8,554 nt of DNA from an uncultured Eubacteriales bacterium (GTDB lineage Bacteria > Bacillota > Clostridia > Monoglobales > Monoglobaceae): NCBI GenBank assembly GCA_900555375.1, contig USLC01000020.1, positions 1-8,554 on the forward strand. Reading direction: 5' to 3'. The notes under the pieces are model-generated. The model was not told the DNA's origin and ran no database searches. It saw only the letters and a program-made list of their open reading frames with translations. The translations under genes were made by a program, and so were the position numbers. Below, one piece after another: positions 1 through 6,213 of the stretch. The first letter of the stretch is position 1. Every line of letters begins with the position of its first letter.

Positions 1-867
1 ATTAAAGGCTCTAAAAACTGGCTTAGCATAGGAAGCTTTACCTTTCAGCCGTCAGAGGTTACAAAGATTTTGTTTGTAATGTTTCTGGCGTGCTATTTTT
101 CAAAATCGTGGACAAAGCCGATAGGAAAGATACAGCCTAAGCTTATAACGCTTTTGGTGACATATATGTATATAGGTTTTTTGGTTCTTCAGCGCGACTG
201 GGGCACGATTTTGATTTTATTTTCGATATATATTTTTATGATTTATGTGTACGATGACGATTATAAGTTTTTGATGTTTAACGTCGGCGCGGCGGCGATA
301 ACGGCGGTTTTGGGATACAAATTTCTGCATCATATACAGGTCAGGGTAAATACGTGGCTTAATCCGTGGGCGGATATTTCAAACACGGGGTATCAGATTA
401 CCCAGTCGCTTTTTGCCATTGCGTCCGGCGGATATTTCGGCAGAGGTATAGGAAACGGTTCGCCGAGCTATATCCCCGAGGTTCAGACTGACTTTATTTT
501 CTCGGCGGTATGCGAGGAGATGGGGGTTTTCGGCGGAGCGGCGATAATAATACTCTTCTTTTTAATATCGTATCGCTGCTTTAAAATAGCCATAAATACC
601 TCTGATCCGTTTGACAAGGCGCTTACTTTCGGGCTTACGATTATGTTTGCGATGCAGACGTTTATCATAGTCGGCGGCGTTACAAAAATGATACCGCTTA
701 CGGGTATAACCCTTCCGTTTGTCAGCTACGGCGGAACTTCAATCGTGGTAAGCCTGGGGTCGCTTGGGATAATTCAGGCGGTATCGGCAAAGGACGAGCG
801 CGGAAGAAACGGCGGAAAAGATAAAAAGAGCGGCTTGCCGCAAGAGGTGAGAGAAGATGCAGAATAA
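1..867 (+). CDS. SEDS peptidoglycan glycosyltransferase (FtsW/RodA/SpoVE family), 5'-truncated by window edge
   Basis: The reading frame is open from base 1, so the true start lies upstream; 288 residues are visible of a family that usually has about 370-470. SEDS proteins are multi-pass membrane enzymes that polymerise lipid II into glycan strands, working with a class B PBP. Visible family marks, numbered from base 1, are FQPSE (15-19), PEVQTDFIF (159-167), whose Asp164 aligns with the conserved SEDS catalytic Asp, and PLTGITLPFVSYGG (232-245). Hydrophobic segments alternate throughout, and a basic, charged tail (DERGRNGGKDKKSG) is probably cytoplasmic. The stop overlaps the next gene, a PBP, by 11 nt, so the two are one translationally coupled SEDS-PBP pair. 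I cannot separate RodA, FtsW or SpoVE from this fragment. The pairing with a short PbpA-like protein resembles the RodA-PbpA arrangement of Actinobacteria and some Clostridia. Confidence 0.95.
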   Translation: MKGSKNWLSIGSFTFQPSEVTKILFVMFLACYFSKSWTKPIGKIQPKLITLLVTYMYIGFLVLQRDWGTILILFSIYIFMIYVYDDDYKFLMFNVGAAAITAVLGYKFLHHIQVRVNTWLNPWADISNTGYQITQSLFAIASGGYFGRGIGNGSPSYIPEVQTDFIFSAVCEEMGVFGGAAIIILFFLISYRCFKIAINTSDPFDKALTFGLTIMFAMQTFIIVGGVTKMIPLTGITLPFVSYGGTSIVVSLGSLGIIQAVSAKDERGRNGGKDKKSGLPQEVREDAE

Positions 868-2233
868 TAAAAAAATCATTCGTGTTTTGGTTGTTGTATC
901 GCTTATGTTTCTTGCCCTTGTTTCATACCTGCTTTATTTTAATATGTTCAGCGCAGAGAAGGTCGCGGCAAATCCGTATAATAAGCGCCAGTGGGAGGAC
1001 GAGCGTTTTGTTAAGCGCGGAAGCATCTATGACAGAGACGGAGAGGTTCTGGCGGAAACGGTTGTTGACGGTGATTCGCGGACAAGGTCTTATCCAAGGG
1101 GGCATTTATACAGCCATATAATCGGATACTATTCAAGGGTATACGGTAAAAGCCAGCTTGAGATGAAGTATGACAAGCAGCTTCTCGGTCACGGAGACAT
1201 AAACATTACGTTTAACGAGCTGCGCTCGGGATACGACCTTAATTTAACGATAGATAATGACTTGCAGGAATACGCATATAAACAGCTTGACGGAAAAAGA
1301 GGCGCAATTGTTGCGATAGAGCCGGAGACGGGCAAGATACTTGCAATGGTAAGCTATCCCGATTTTGACCCATCGGCGGAGGCACTTGAAAAAAATTGGA
1401 AGTATATAGTAGAGAGAGAGGATTCGCCCCTGCTTGCAAGGGCAACGGGAGGGTTGTATCCCCCCGGTTCGACATACAAAATTGTGACCGCGGCAACCGC
1501 GTATAATGCGGACTACAGCGGCAAGACGTTTGAGGATAACGGCGTATTTAAAATGGGCGGACTGAAGGTAAGCAATTACGGCGGCGAGAGCTACGGCACA
1601 ATTAATATGAAAAAGGCGTTTGAGGTTTCAAGCAACTATGCGTTTTGTTCCCTCGGATATGAGCTCGGCGCGCAGAATGTTAAGGAGGCGGCGGAGAGCT
1701 TTGGCGTAAATAAAGATTTTGACACAGATATTCCCGTTTCAAAAAGCCGAATCGATTATAAGAAGATGACAAATGAAGACGCGGCTCTTGTGTCAATCGG
1801 GCAAGGGCAGCTTCTTATGACGCCGCTTCACGTGGCGATGCTTGGCGCAGCTGTTGCCAATAACGGCAGAATGATGAAGCCGTATCTGGTAAATACGGTT
1901 ACTACATCTTCGGGGCTGACATTAAGCACAACAAAGCCGTCCGAGCTGTGCCGTCCGATGAGTGCAGAGTGTGCGGCGTATCTGAATGAGCTTATGATAG
2001 GAGTCGTTAAAGAGGGGACAGGTAAAAGCGCGGCGATTTCGGGAATAACCGTTGCGGGTAAGACCGGTACGGCAGAAAACGAAAATGAAAAGGATCATTC
2101 GTGGTTTGTCGGATATGCGCCGGCAGAAAAGCCGACCGTTGCGGTGGCGGTGCTTCTCGAAAATGACGGACGCTCGGGCGGGGCGAGTGCGGCGCCGATT
2201 GCCAAAAATGTGATGAGTAAATATTTAAAATAG
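857..2233 (+). CDS. Class B penicillin-binding protein (peptidoglycan D,D-transpeptidase, PbpA-like)
   Basis: This 458-residue protein should cross-link peptidoglycan outside the membrane. One N-terminal membrane anchor is visible (about residues 7-29), followed by a short N-terminal module (RGSIYDRDGEVLAET, 54-68) and the transpeptidase domain (about 145-458). All three active-site motifs are present: STYK (205-208, Ser205 the nucleophile), SSN (258-260) and KTGT (402-405). There is no glycosyltransferase domain, so it is class B. At 458 residues it is shorter than divisome PBP2b/FtsI or elongasome PBP2 and is close in size to mycobacterial PbpA. The ATG at 857 lies inside the end of the SEDS gene, with a purine-rich GAGGTGAGAG just upstream as ribosome binding site. 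The overlap and family knowledge suggest it partners with that glycosyltransferase. The stop codon sits inside the left arm of a terminator hairpin. Confidence 0.95.
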   Translation: MQNNKKIIRVLVVVSLMFLALVSYLLYFNMFSAEKVAANPYNKRQWEDERFVKRGSIYDRDGEVLAETVVDGDSRTRSYPRGHLYSHIIGYYSRVYGKSQLEMKYDKQLLGHGDINITFNELRSGYDLNLTIDNDLQEYAYKQLDGKRGAIVAIEPETGKILAMVSYPDFDPSAEALEKNWKYIVEREDSPLLARATGGLYPPGSTYKIVTAATAYNADYSGKTFEDNGVFKMGGLKVSNYGGESYGTINMKKAFEVSSNYAFCSLGYELGAQNVKEAAESFGVNKDFDTDIPVSKSRIDYKKMTNEDAALVSIGQGQLLMTPLHVAMLGAAVANNGRMMKPYLVNTVTTSSGLTLSTTKPSELCRPMSAECAAYLNELMIGVVKEGTGKSAAISGITVAGKTGTAENENEKDHSWFVGYAPAEKPTVAVAVLLENDGRSGGASAAPIAKNVMSKYLK

Positions 2234-2264
2234 AAAAAGCATCTCTCTGCGAGATGCTTTTTCT
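2232..2264. terminator. Bidirectional intrinsic terminator between convergent genes
   Basis: A perfect hairpin: AAAAAGCATCTC at 2234-2245 pairs with GAGATGCTTTTT at 2251-2262 around a 5-nt loop, and two more pairs (2232-2233 with 2263-2264) extend it to 14 bp. The A-run and T-run on the two flanks make it a Rho-independent terminator on either strand. It can serve both the PBP gene (+) and the AraC-type gene (-, stop at 2268). Confidence 0.9.
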
Positions 2265-2267
2265 GTA

Positions 2268-3095
2268 CTAAAACGCATTAATCTTTCTGAACTCGTCGGG
2301 GGTCATACCCTCGGATTTTTTAAATACCGCACAGAAATAGCTGGCATCGTGAAAACCGACCTTAAGCGCAATTTCTTTGACCTTTATATTTTTATGGGAA
2401 CAAAGATAGTATTTTGCCATATTTAATCTGAGATGAGTCAGATATTTCAGCGGAGTTGTGTCATAGACCTGATTGAACAGACGGCACAGGTGATTTGATG
2501 TTACACCGATGGATTCTGCCATATAATCAAGGCTTAAATCTTCGCTGTATCTTGTCTTCATAAGCTCTATTACGGGGCTTACCTTTTCGTATTTTTCGTT
2601 TTGGGTCATTCCGCCCACCTGCGGAGCGTTGTTAAAACATTCGCCCACTTTAATCATAATTTTGTACATCATACAAGATGTTTTTATCTCCTTGTCGGGG
2701 TCATCGCACCAAAACATATCAGAGAGTGAGTTTGTTAAAACATCAAAATCCTGAACGTCGTGAAGTGAAAAAACAGCGGTATCTCCGAGTCCGAGATAAT
2801 CGGCGATTTTATCGGCAGAGCTTCCGTCATACGCTATCCATTTTGTCTTCCAGGGGCGCTTTACGGGGTGATATTCGTGGGGGACGTTCGGCCTGAAGAA
2901 GAAGGCGTCGCCCTTTTCTATTTTATATTCGTGCCCGTGTGCGATGAATATTCCGCTGCCCTCGCTGCAGTAAAGAATCTGATATGCGGGGAAGCCTTCG
3001 CTTCGCATTATATCGTCCTGCTCTTCTTTAAGACCGATTCCGACAACATAGATGGGCAGAAGCTTTGTTTTGCTTAAAAGAATAGGTAATATCAT
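2268..3095 (-). CDS. AraC-family transcriptional regulator with N-terminal cupin domain
   Basis: This 275-residue cytoplasmic regulator has the usual AraC layout. Residues about 13-90 form a cupin-type ligand-binding domain, with the typical stretch LPIYVVGIG near the start, GDAFFFRPNVPHEYHP (62-77) and a KWIAYDG segment (85-91). The C-terminal ~100 residues carry two helix-turn-helix units: one around 188-208 (AESIGVTSNHLCRLF) and one around 238-260 (EIALKVGFHDASYFCAVFKK), ending in the family signature MTPDEFRK (264-271). The chosen ATG keeps the full N-terminal pattern. Its ribosome binding site (AAGGGAAG) is about 12 nt upstream, slightly far. The gene diverges from the purine permease and converges on the PBP. 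Cupin-type AraC proteins often sense sugars or related small molecules, but nothing here identifies the ligand or target. Confidence 0.93.
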   Translation of the reverse strand: MILPILLSKTKLLPIYVVGIGLKEEQDDIMRSEGFPAYQILYCSEGSGIFIAHGHEYKIEKGDAFFFRPNVPHEYHPVKRPWKTKWIAYDGSSADKIADYLGLGDTAVFSLHDVQDFDVLTNSLSDMFWCDDPDKEIKTSCMMYKIMIKVGECFNNAPQVGGMTQNEKYEKVSPVIELMKTRYSEDLSLDYMAESIGVTSNHLCRLFNQVYDTTPLKYLTHLRLNMAKYYLCSHKNIKVKEIALKVGFHDASYFCAVFKKSEGMTPDEFRKINAF

Positions 3096-3140
3096 ATGTA
3101 AAATTTCACTTCCCTTCGGAGTAATGAGGTTAAAATTTTT

Positions 3141-3156
3141 ATATACCCGTGTATAT
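3141..3156. promoter_or_regulatory. Short palindrome at the predicted araC-type transcription start (candidate operator)
   Basis: ATATAC-CCGT-GTATAT is a perfect 6-bp inverted repeat with a 4-bp centre. It overlaps the edge of the predicted -10 box and start point of the - strand regulator gene, a place where a bound protein would block transcription. The flanks are very AT-rich, so a chance palindrome is possible. Confidence 0.25.
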
Positions 3157-3183
3157 TATATAATATATTATAAACTTTTTCAA
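3155..3183 (-). promoter_or_regulatory. Sigma-A type promoter for the AraC-family gene
   Basis: Read on the - strand: TTGAAA (3183-3178), a 17-nt spacer, then TATAAT (3160-3155). The -10 is perfect and the -35 has one mismatch to consensus. The start point would fall near 3148, leaving about 50 nt of 5' leader. Confidence 0.75.
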
Positions 3184-3266
3184 GCGTTATTTATGCATAA
3201 ATATTACAATATATTATATTTTATTTCAAAATAATGTTTTTTGTACATATTTTTTTAAGAAAATAC

Positions 3267-3295
3267 TTGAAGTTTTTGAAATATTGTGATAAAAT
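3267..3295 (+). promoter_or_regulatory. Sigma-A type promoter for the purine permease / phosphoribosyltransferase operon
   Basis: TTGAAG (3267-3272), a 17-nt spacer and TAAAAT (3290-3295) make a good vegetative promoter. The start point would be about 3302-3303, at a GG. That predicts an unusually long leader of about 160 nt before the permease start codon. Confidence 0.65.
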
Positions 3296-3301
3296 ATATA
3301 T

Positions 3302-3420
3302 TGGTTTTTTAGTTTATGTTTGAAACCGTTTGCTGTTGTGTAACAGTAAAAGTTAATATGTGTTTGTCCGGATTAATGGTAAGCCGGACAAAAATAATTT
3401 TATACCATCACGAGTTATGT
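3302..3420 (+). promoter_or_regulatory. Structured 5' leader of the purine permease mRNA (unassigned candidate cis-regulatory RNA)
   Basis: Three consecutive hairpins can be drawn. The first is GGTTT (3303-3307) with AAACC (3323-3327). The second is TTTGCTGTT (3329-3337) with AACAGTAAA (3342-3350), 9 pairs including one G-U, closed by a GTGT loop. The third is TTTGTCCGG (3363-3371) with CCGGACAAA (3384-3392), 9 perfect pairs around a 12-nt loop. In that last loop, ATGGTA (3376-3381) is fully complementary to TACCAT (3403-3408) downstream, giving a possible H-type pseudoknot. No T-run follows the GC-rich stem, so this is not an ordinary attenuator. The purine riboswitch core (UCUACC and its partner segments) is not present, although such genes often carry one. 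Function is inferred only from structure and position. Confidence 0.4.
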
Positions 3421-3453
3421 AAAAAAATTAAAATTTATTATATTTTGTACTTT

Positions 3454-3459
3454 GGAGGA
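3454..3459 (+). promoter_or_regulatory. Ribosome binding site fixing the permease start
   Basis: GGAGGA lies 6 nt before the ATG at 3466 and 3 nt before the adjacent in-frame ATG at 3463. The spacing favours 3466. The frame stays open upstream to 3316, but no such site precedes that start. Confidence 0.85.
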
Positions 3460-3465
3460 AGTATG

Positions 3466-4818
3466 ATGGAAAAATTATTTAAACTTAAGGAAAACGGCAC
3501 TGATGTCAAAACCGAGATTATTGCCGGAATCACCACGTTTCTGGCAATGGCTTATATCCTTGCCGTAAACCCGTCACAGCTTGGCACAATCGACGGTGCG
3601 TCTGCAGGGGCAATCCTTACGGGTACCGCTATTTCTGCTGCGATAGCTACACTTTGTATGGCTTTCTTTGCCAACTATCCCGTAGCTTTGGCATCGGGTA
3701 TGGGTCTTAATGCATTTTTCGCATTCACTGTATGCGGCGCAATGCAGATTCCTTATTCGGTTGCTCTTACCGCTATTTTGGTTGAAGGTATTATATTTAT
3801 GCTGCTTTCGCTCTGCAAGTTCAGAGAAGCGCTTATAAATCAGATTCCGGAAAATCTTAAATTCGGTATTACCGCAGGTATCGGTTTGTTTATAACAATC
3901 ATCGCTATGATTAATGCGGGTGTTGTTGTAAACAATGAAGCAACTTTGCTCGGAATAGGCGACTTCGGTTCACCGCAGTTTATTTTGGCTCTTGCAGGAC
4001 TTTTGATTATAGGTGTTCTTCACCACTTCAAAGTGCCCGGAGATATCCTTCTCGGCATCATTATAACTTGGGTTCTCGGCATTATTGCAGAGCTTTGCGG
4101 TTGGTATCAGCCTGATCCCGCAAACGGCGTATACTCGCTTATTCCTTCATTCAGCAGTCTGAAAATCGAGGCTCCTACTTTCTGCAACTTTGACTTCAGT
4201 TATATTGCAAAGAATCTCTCGACTTTCCTTGTTGTAATGTTTACATTCCTTTATACAGATATATTTGATACCGTAGGTACACTTATCGGCGTTGCCGAGA
4301 AAGGTAACCTTCTTGACGAAAACGGCGAGCTTCCCCACGCAACGGGCGCACTTATGGCTGATGCTGTAGGTACCTGTGTCGGTGCGGCTCTCGGTGTTTC
4401 AACCGTTACAAGCTATGTTGAGTCAAGCGCAGGTGTTTCGGCAGGCGGCAGAACGGGTCTGGCTTCGGTTGTTACCGCAATCCTCTTCCTTATTTCTATC
4501 GTATTTGCTCCGATATTCCTTGCTATTCCTTCGTTCGCTACTGCTCCTGCAATGATGTTCGTTGGTCTGCTTATGCTCAGCTCTATCAAGAATGTTAACT
4601 TCGACAGCGATATCGCAGATACCCTCGGCGCATTTGCCGCTATCGTATTTATGCCGCTTACATATTCAATTGCAAACGGTATTATGTTCGGTATGCTTAC
4701 TTGGGTTATCCTTAAGGTATTTACAGGTAAAGTTAAGGAAGTTAAGCCTGTTATGTGGGTTACAACAGCATTGTTTGCGCTTTACTTTGTGCTTAAGTTC
4801 CTGCACATTATGGGTTAA
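3466..4818 (+). CDS. NCS2-family purine nucleobase permease (AzgA/PbuG-like)
   Basis: This multi-pass inner-membrane transporter (450 residues, typical for the family) should import purine bases such as adenine, guanine or hypoxanthine by cation symport. AzgA-branch marks are visible: GITTFLAMAYILAVNP (21-36), ASGMGLNAFF (76-85), TDIFDTVGTLIGVAEKGNLL (264-283) and STVTSYVESSAGVSAGG (312-328). About 12-14 hydrophobic segments fit the NCS2 fold. The start at 3466 is chosen from GGAGGA just upstream; ATG 3463 would add one Met. It is co-transcribed with a phosphoribosyltransferase 30 nt downstream, so imported base can be trapped as nucleotide. Its alanine codons avoid GCG, unlike the cell-wall genes (2 of the first 20 by eye), which may reflect high expression. 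Exact base specificity cannot be read from the sequence. Confidence 0.94.
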   Translation: MEKLFKLKENGTDVKTEIIAGITTFLAMAYILAVNPSQLGTIDGASAGAILTGTAISAAIATLCMAFFANYPVALASGMGLNAFFAFTVCGAMQIPYSVALTAILVEGIIFMLLSLCKFREALINQIPENLKFGITAGIGLFITIIAMINAGVVVNNEATLLGIGDFGSPQFILALAGLLIIGVLHHFKVPGDILLGIIITWVLGIIAELCGWYQPDPANGVYSLIPSFSSLKIEAPTFCNFDFSYIAKNLSTFLVVMFTFLYTDIFDTVGTLIGVAEKGNLLDENGELPHATGALMADAVGTCVGAALGVSTVTSYVESSAGVSAGGRTGLASVVTAILFLISIVFAPIFLAIPSFATAPAMMFVGLLMLSSIKNVNFDSDIADTLGAFAAIVFMPLTYSIANGIMFGMLTWVILKVFTGKVKEVKPVMWVTTALFALYFVLKFLHIMG

Positions 4819-4848
4819 TTATTTTGACCGAAAGGAAATGATTTCACG

Positions 4849-5412
4849 ATGAAAAATCACTATTCAATGGAAATAGCGGGGAAAACAAGAGACCTTCCCC
4901 TCTGCAAAATAAACGATAATCTTTATATTGCCGCATTTATTATGTTCGGAGATGTAGAAATTACCCGCGCCGCGGCAAAAGAGCTTTTGGCGAAGGCTCC
5001 CGAACACGATATTATGATTACGGCTGAATGCAAAGGGATTCCGCTGCTTTACGAGATGGCTCGTTTGGCAGGCGAAAATAATTATATAGTTGCCCGCAAG
5101 GGTCCGAAGCTGTATATGAAAAATGTGCACACCACCTATGTTAATTCGATTACGACAGAGAACCGTCAGATGCTTTGCCTCGGCGAAAGCGATGTAGAGG
5201 CGCTTAAAGGCAAAAGGGTTTTGATTGTTGACGATGTAATCAGCACGGGAGAGTCGCTTGCGGCTCTTGAGACGCTTGTAAACGAGGTCGGAGGAAACAT
5301 TGTCGGAAAGATGGCTGTTCTTGCCGAGGGCGAGGCGGCGAATCGTGACGACATCGTATTTCTTGAACCCCTTCCGTTATTTGACGGAGAGGGTAATCCG
5401 ATAAAAGAATAG
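4849..5412 (+). CDS. Purine-type phosphoribosyltransferase (adenine phosphoribosyltransferase-like)
   Basis: This 187-residue cytoplasmic enzyme of the type I phosphoribosyltransferase fold should join a base to PRPP, releasing pyrophosphate. The PRPP-binding signature VLIVDDVISTGES is at 124-136. The ITAECKGIPLLYEMAR stretch (57-72) and the ARKGPKLYM segment (82-90) match APT-like proteins of Clostridia. Length is close to Apt (about 170-185). The start at 4849 has AAAGGAAA about 12 nt upstream; a nearer ATG at 4838 is out of frame and stops after four codons. It follows the purine permease by 30 nt in the same operon and precedes a terminator, which supports a purine-salvage role. Adenine is the likeliest substrate, but guanine, xanthine or hypoxanthine is not excluded. 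Confidence 0.88.
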   Translation: MKNHYSMEIAGKTRDLPLCKINDNLYIAAFIMFGDVEITRAAAKELLAKAPEHDIMITAECKGIPLLYEMARLAGENNYIVARKGPKLYMKNVHTTYVNSITTENRQMLCLGESDVEALKGKRVLIVDDVISTGESLAALETLVNEVGGNIVGKMAVLAEGEAANRDDIVFLEPLPLFDGEGNPIKE

Positions 5413-5425
5413 TATGAAATCAAAT

Positions 5426-5462
5426 AAAAGGCGGAGACGTAAATAATATGTCTCCGCTTTTT
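5426..5462 (+). terminator. Intrinsic terminator of the purine-salvage operon
   Basis: GCGGAGAC (5431-5438) pairs perfectly with GTCTCCGC (5450-5457) around an 11-nt AT-rich loop. Flanking A-run and T-run (TTTTT to 5462) complete a Rho-independent terminator 14 nt after the phosphoribosyltransferase stop. Confidence 0.92.
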
Positions 5463-5514
5463 GTGCGCAAACATTTATTGCCGCAATAAAAACAATAAAA
5501 TATTGCCAAAACCC

Positions 5515-5543
5515 TTGACAAGCAGTAAAAGCCGTGGTATAAT
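5515..5543 (+). promoter_or_regulatory. Perfect-consensus sigma-A promoter for rpmH
   Basis: TTGACA (5515-5520), exactly 17 nt, then TATAAT (5538-5543). A TG dinucleotide one base before the -10 (TGG, 5535-5537) also gives the extended -10 element. Start point near 5550, with about 52 nt of leader before the L34 start codon. This predicts very strong transcription, as expected for a ribosomal protein gene. Confidence 0.93.
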
Positions 5544-5587
5544 AATATAGATTTTCCTGATGAGAATTATTTTGAGTTATATATTGT

Positions 5588-5594
5588 AAGGAGG
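5588..5594 (+). promoter_or_regulatory. Near-perfect ribosome binding site of rpmH
   Basis: AAGGAGG sits 7 nt before the ATG at 5602, an optimal Shine-Dalgarno arrangement. Confidence 0.93.
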
Positions 5595-5601
5595 GGCAAC
5601 A

Positions 5602-5736
5602 ATGCTTAGAACATTCCAGCCTAAGAAGAGACACCGCGCAAAAGAGCACGGTTTCAGAAAAAGAATGAGCACCAAAAACGGTCGCAAGGTCTTGGCGAGA
5701 AGAAGACTTAAGGGCAGAAAGAAGCTGTCCGCGTAA
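5602..5736 (+). CDS. rpmH: 50S ribosomal protein L34 (bL34)
   Basis: This 44-residue, very basic protein is a component of the large ribosomal subunit. It starts MLRTFQPKKRHRAKEHGFRK, continues RMSTKNGRKVLARRR and ends LKGRKKLSA. This is the near-invariant L34 sequence at its usual length, and the ORF is easily missed because it is so short. A near-perfect ribosome binding site and a perfect consensus promoter precede it, and a terminator hairpin overlaps its stop codon. It heads the conserved rpmH-rnpA-yidD-yidC-jag cluster. In most Firmicutes, dnaA and the replication origin lie upstream; here the neighbour is a purine-salvage operon. Confidence 0.98.
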   Translation: MLRTFQPKKRHRAKEHGFRKRMSTKNGRKVLARRRLKGRKKLSA

Positions 5737-5759
5737 AAGACGCTTCAAAGCGTCTTTTT
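5735..5759 (+). terminator. Intrinsic terminator/attenuator between rpmH and rnpA
   Basis: AAAAGACGCT (5735-5744) pairs perfectly with AGCGTCTTTT (5749-5758) around a TCAA loop and is followed by T, giving a 10-bp stem with a T-run. It overlaps the last two bases of the rpmH stop codon. No clear promoter is seen between it and rnpA, so it probably acts by partial read-through, keeping rnpA and the membrane-insertion genes below L34 in expression. Confidence 0.85.
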
Positions 5760-5850
5760 GTCTATATGGGTTTTGTCAGCCGTAAGCATAAAAGGCGTAA
5801 GCCTCAGTTTAAACAAATACCCGTTTTAAATCAATCGGGATATGGCGGAA

Positions 5851-5855
5851 CGGAG
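5851..5855 (+). promoter_or_regulatory. Ribosome binding site fixing the rnpA start
   Basis: CGGAG lies 6 nt before ATG 5862. This favours that start over the in-frame ATG at 5766, which has no ribosome binding site and sits directly after the rpmH terminator. Confidence 0.7.
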
Positions 5856-5861
5856 ATTGTT

Positions 5862-6191
5862 ATGGATAAGATAATAAGCCTGTGCAGAAATTCTGAATTT
5901 CAGAGGCTGTACCGCCGCGGAAAGTCGGCGGTTCGTCCTACAATGGTTATGTATAAGACGAAGGGCAAAAGCCTGAGACTTGGCATAACTGCCGGGAAGA
6001 AGATTGGCGGTGCTGTCTGCCGAAACAGGGCAAAGAGGAGAATCCGAGAGCTTTTCAGGATTCATCAGTCTGAATTTATGCAGGGTCTTGACATATGCAT
6101 AGTGGCAAGAACACGTATTCTGTCGGCTTCGGCAGACAGGGTAGAGGCGGATTTTATGTCCGCCGCCGCAGAACTCGGTATTTTGAAATAA
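5862..6191 (+). CDS. rnpA: Ribonuclease P protein component
   Basis: This 109-residue basic protein is the protein subunit of RNase P. It binds the catalytic RNA and the 5' leader of precursor tRNAs. The family pattern is complete: an N-terminal SLCRNSEFQRLYRRG (6-20), RLGITAGKKIGGAVCRNR (39-56) and the RNR signature RNRAKRRIRE (54-63), with a C-terminal GLDICIVART segment (75-84). Length matches the usual 110-120 residues when the start at 5862 is used; the frame stays open another 32 codons upstream, to 5766. It sits in its conserved place after rpmH and 22 nt before yidD. Confidence 0.95.
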   Translation: MDKIISLCRNSEFQRLYRRGKSAVRPTMVMYKTKGKSLRLGITAGKKIGGAVCRNRAKRRIRELFRIHQSEFMQGLDICIVARTRILSASADRVEADFMSAAAELGILK

Positions 6192-6213
6192 CTACCGAAC
6201 GAGATGAACAAAA

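Noticed and set aside
2678..3077. Open frames on the + strand across the AraC-type gene
   Set aside because: They lie opposite a well-supported gene, have unlikely composition and lack ribosome binding sites; they are shadows.
3384..3420. Transcription attenuator after the GC-rich leader hairpin
   Set aside because: The stem is followed by an A-rich stretch rather than a T-run, so intrinsic termination there is not supported.
3316..3465. N-terminal extension of the permease from the first in-frame ATG at 3316
   Set aside because: The added ~50 residues do not resemble the family, no ribosome binding site precedes 3316, and GGAGGA with proper spacing marks 3466. The stretch is better explained as leader RNA.
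3302..3465. Guanine/adenine (purine) riboswitch before the permease
   Set aside because: The conserved three-way-junction segments of that aptamer are not found on reading the leader; only simple hairpins and a loop-tail complement are seen.
5550..5580. CTGATGAG resembling a hammerhead ribozyme core in the rpmH leader
   Set aside because: The required CGAAA strand and closing stems are absent near by; the 8-mer is taken as chance.
5413..5601. Replication origin next to rpmH
   Set aside because: No DnaA boxes or AT-rich unwinding element with boxes could be seen; the gap is explained by a terminator and the rpmH promoter.
5377..5748. A 123-codon open frame on the - strand covering rpmH and its promoter
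   Set aside because: It runs antisense through L34, a perfect promoter and a terminator, with no family resemblance.
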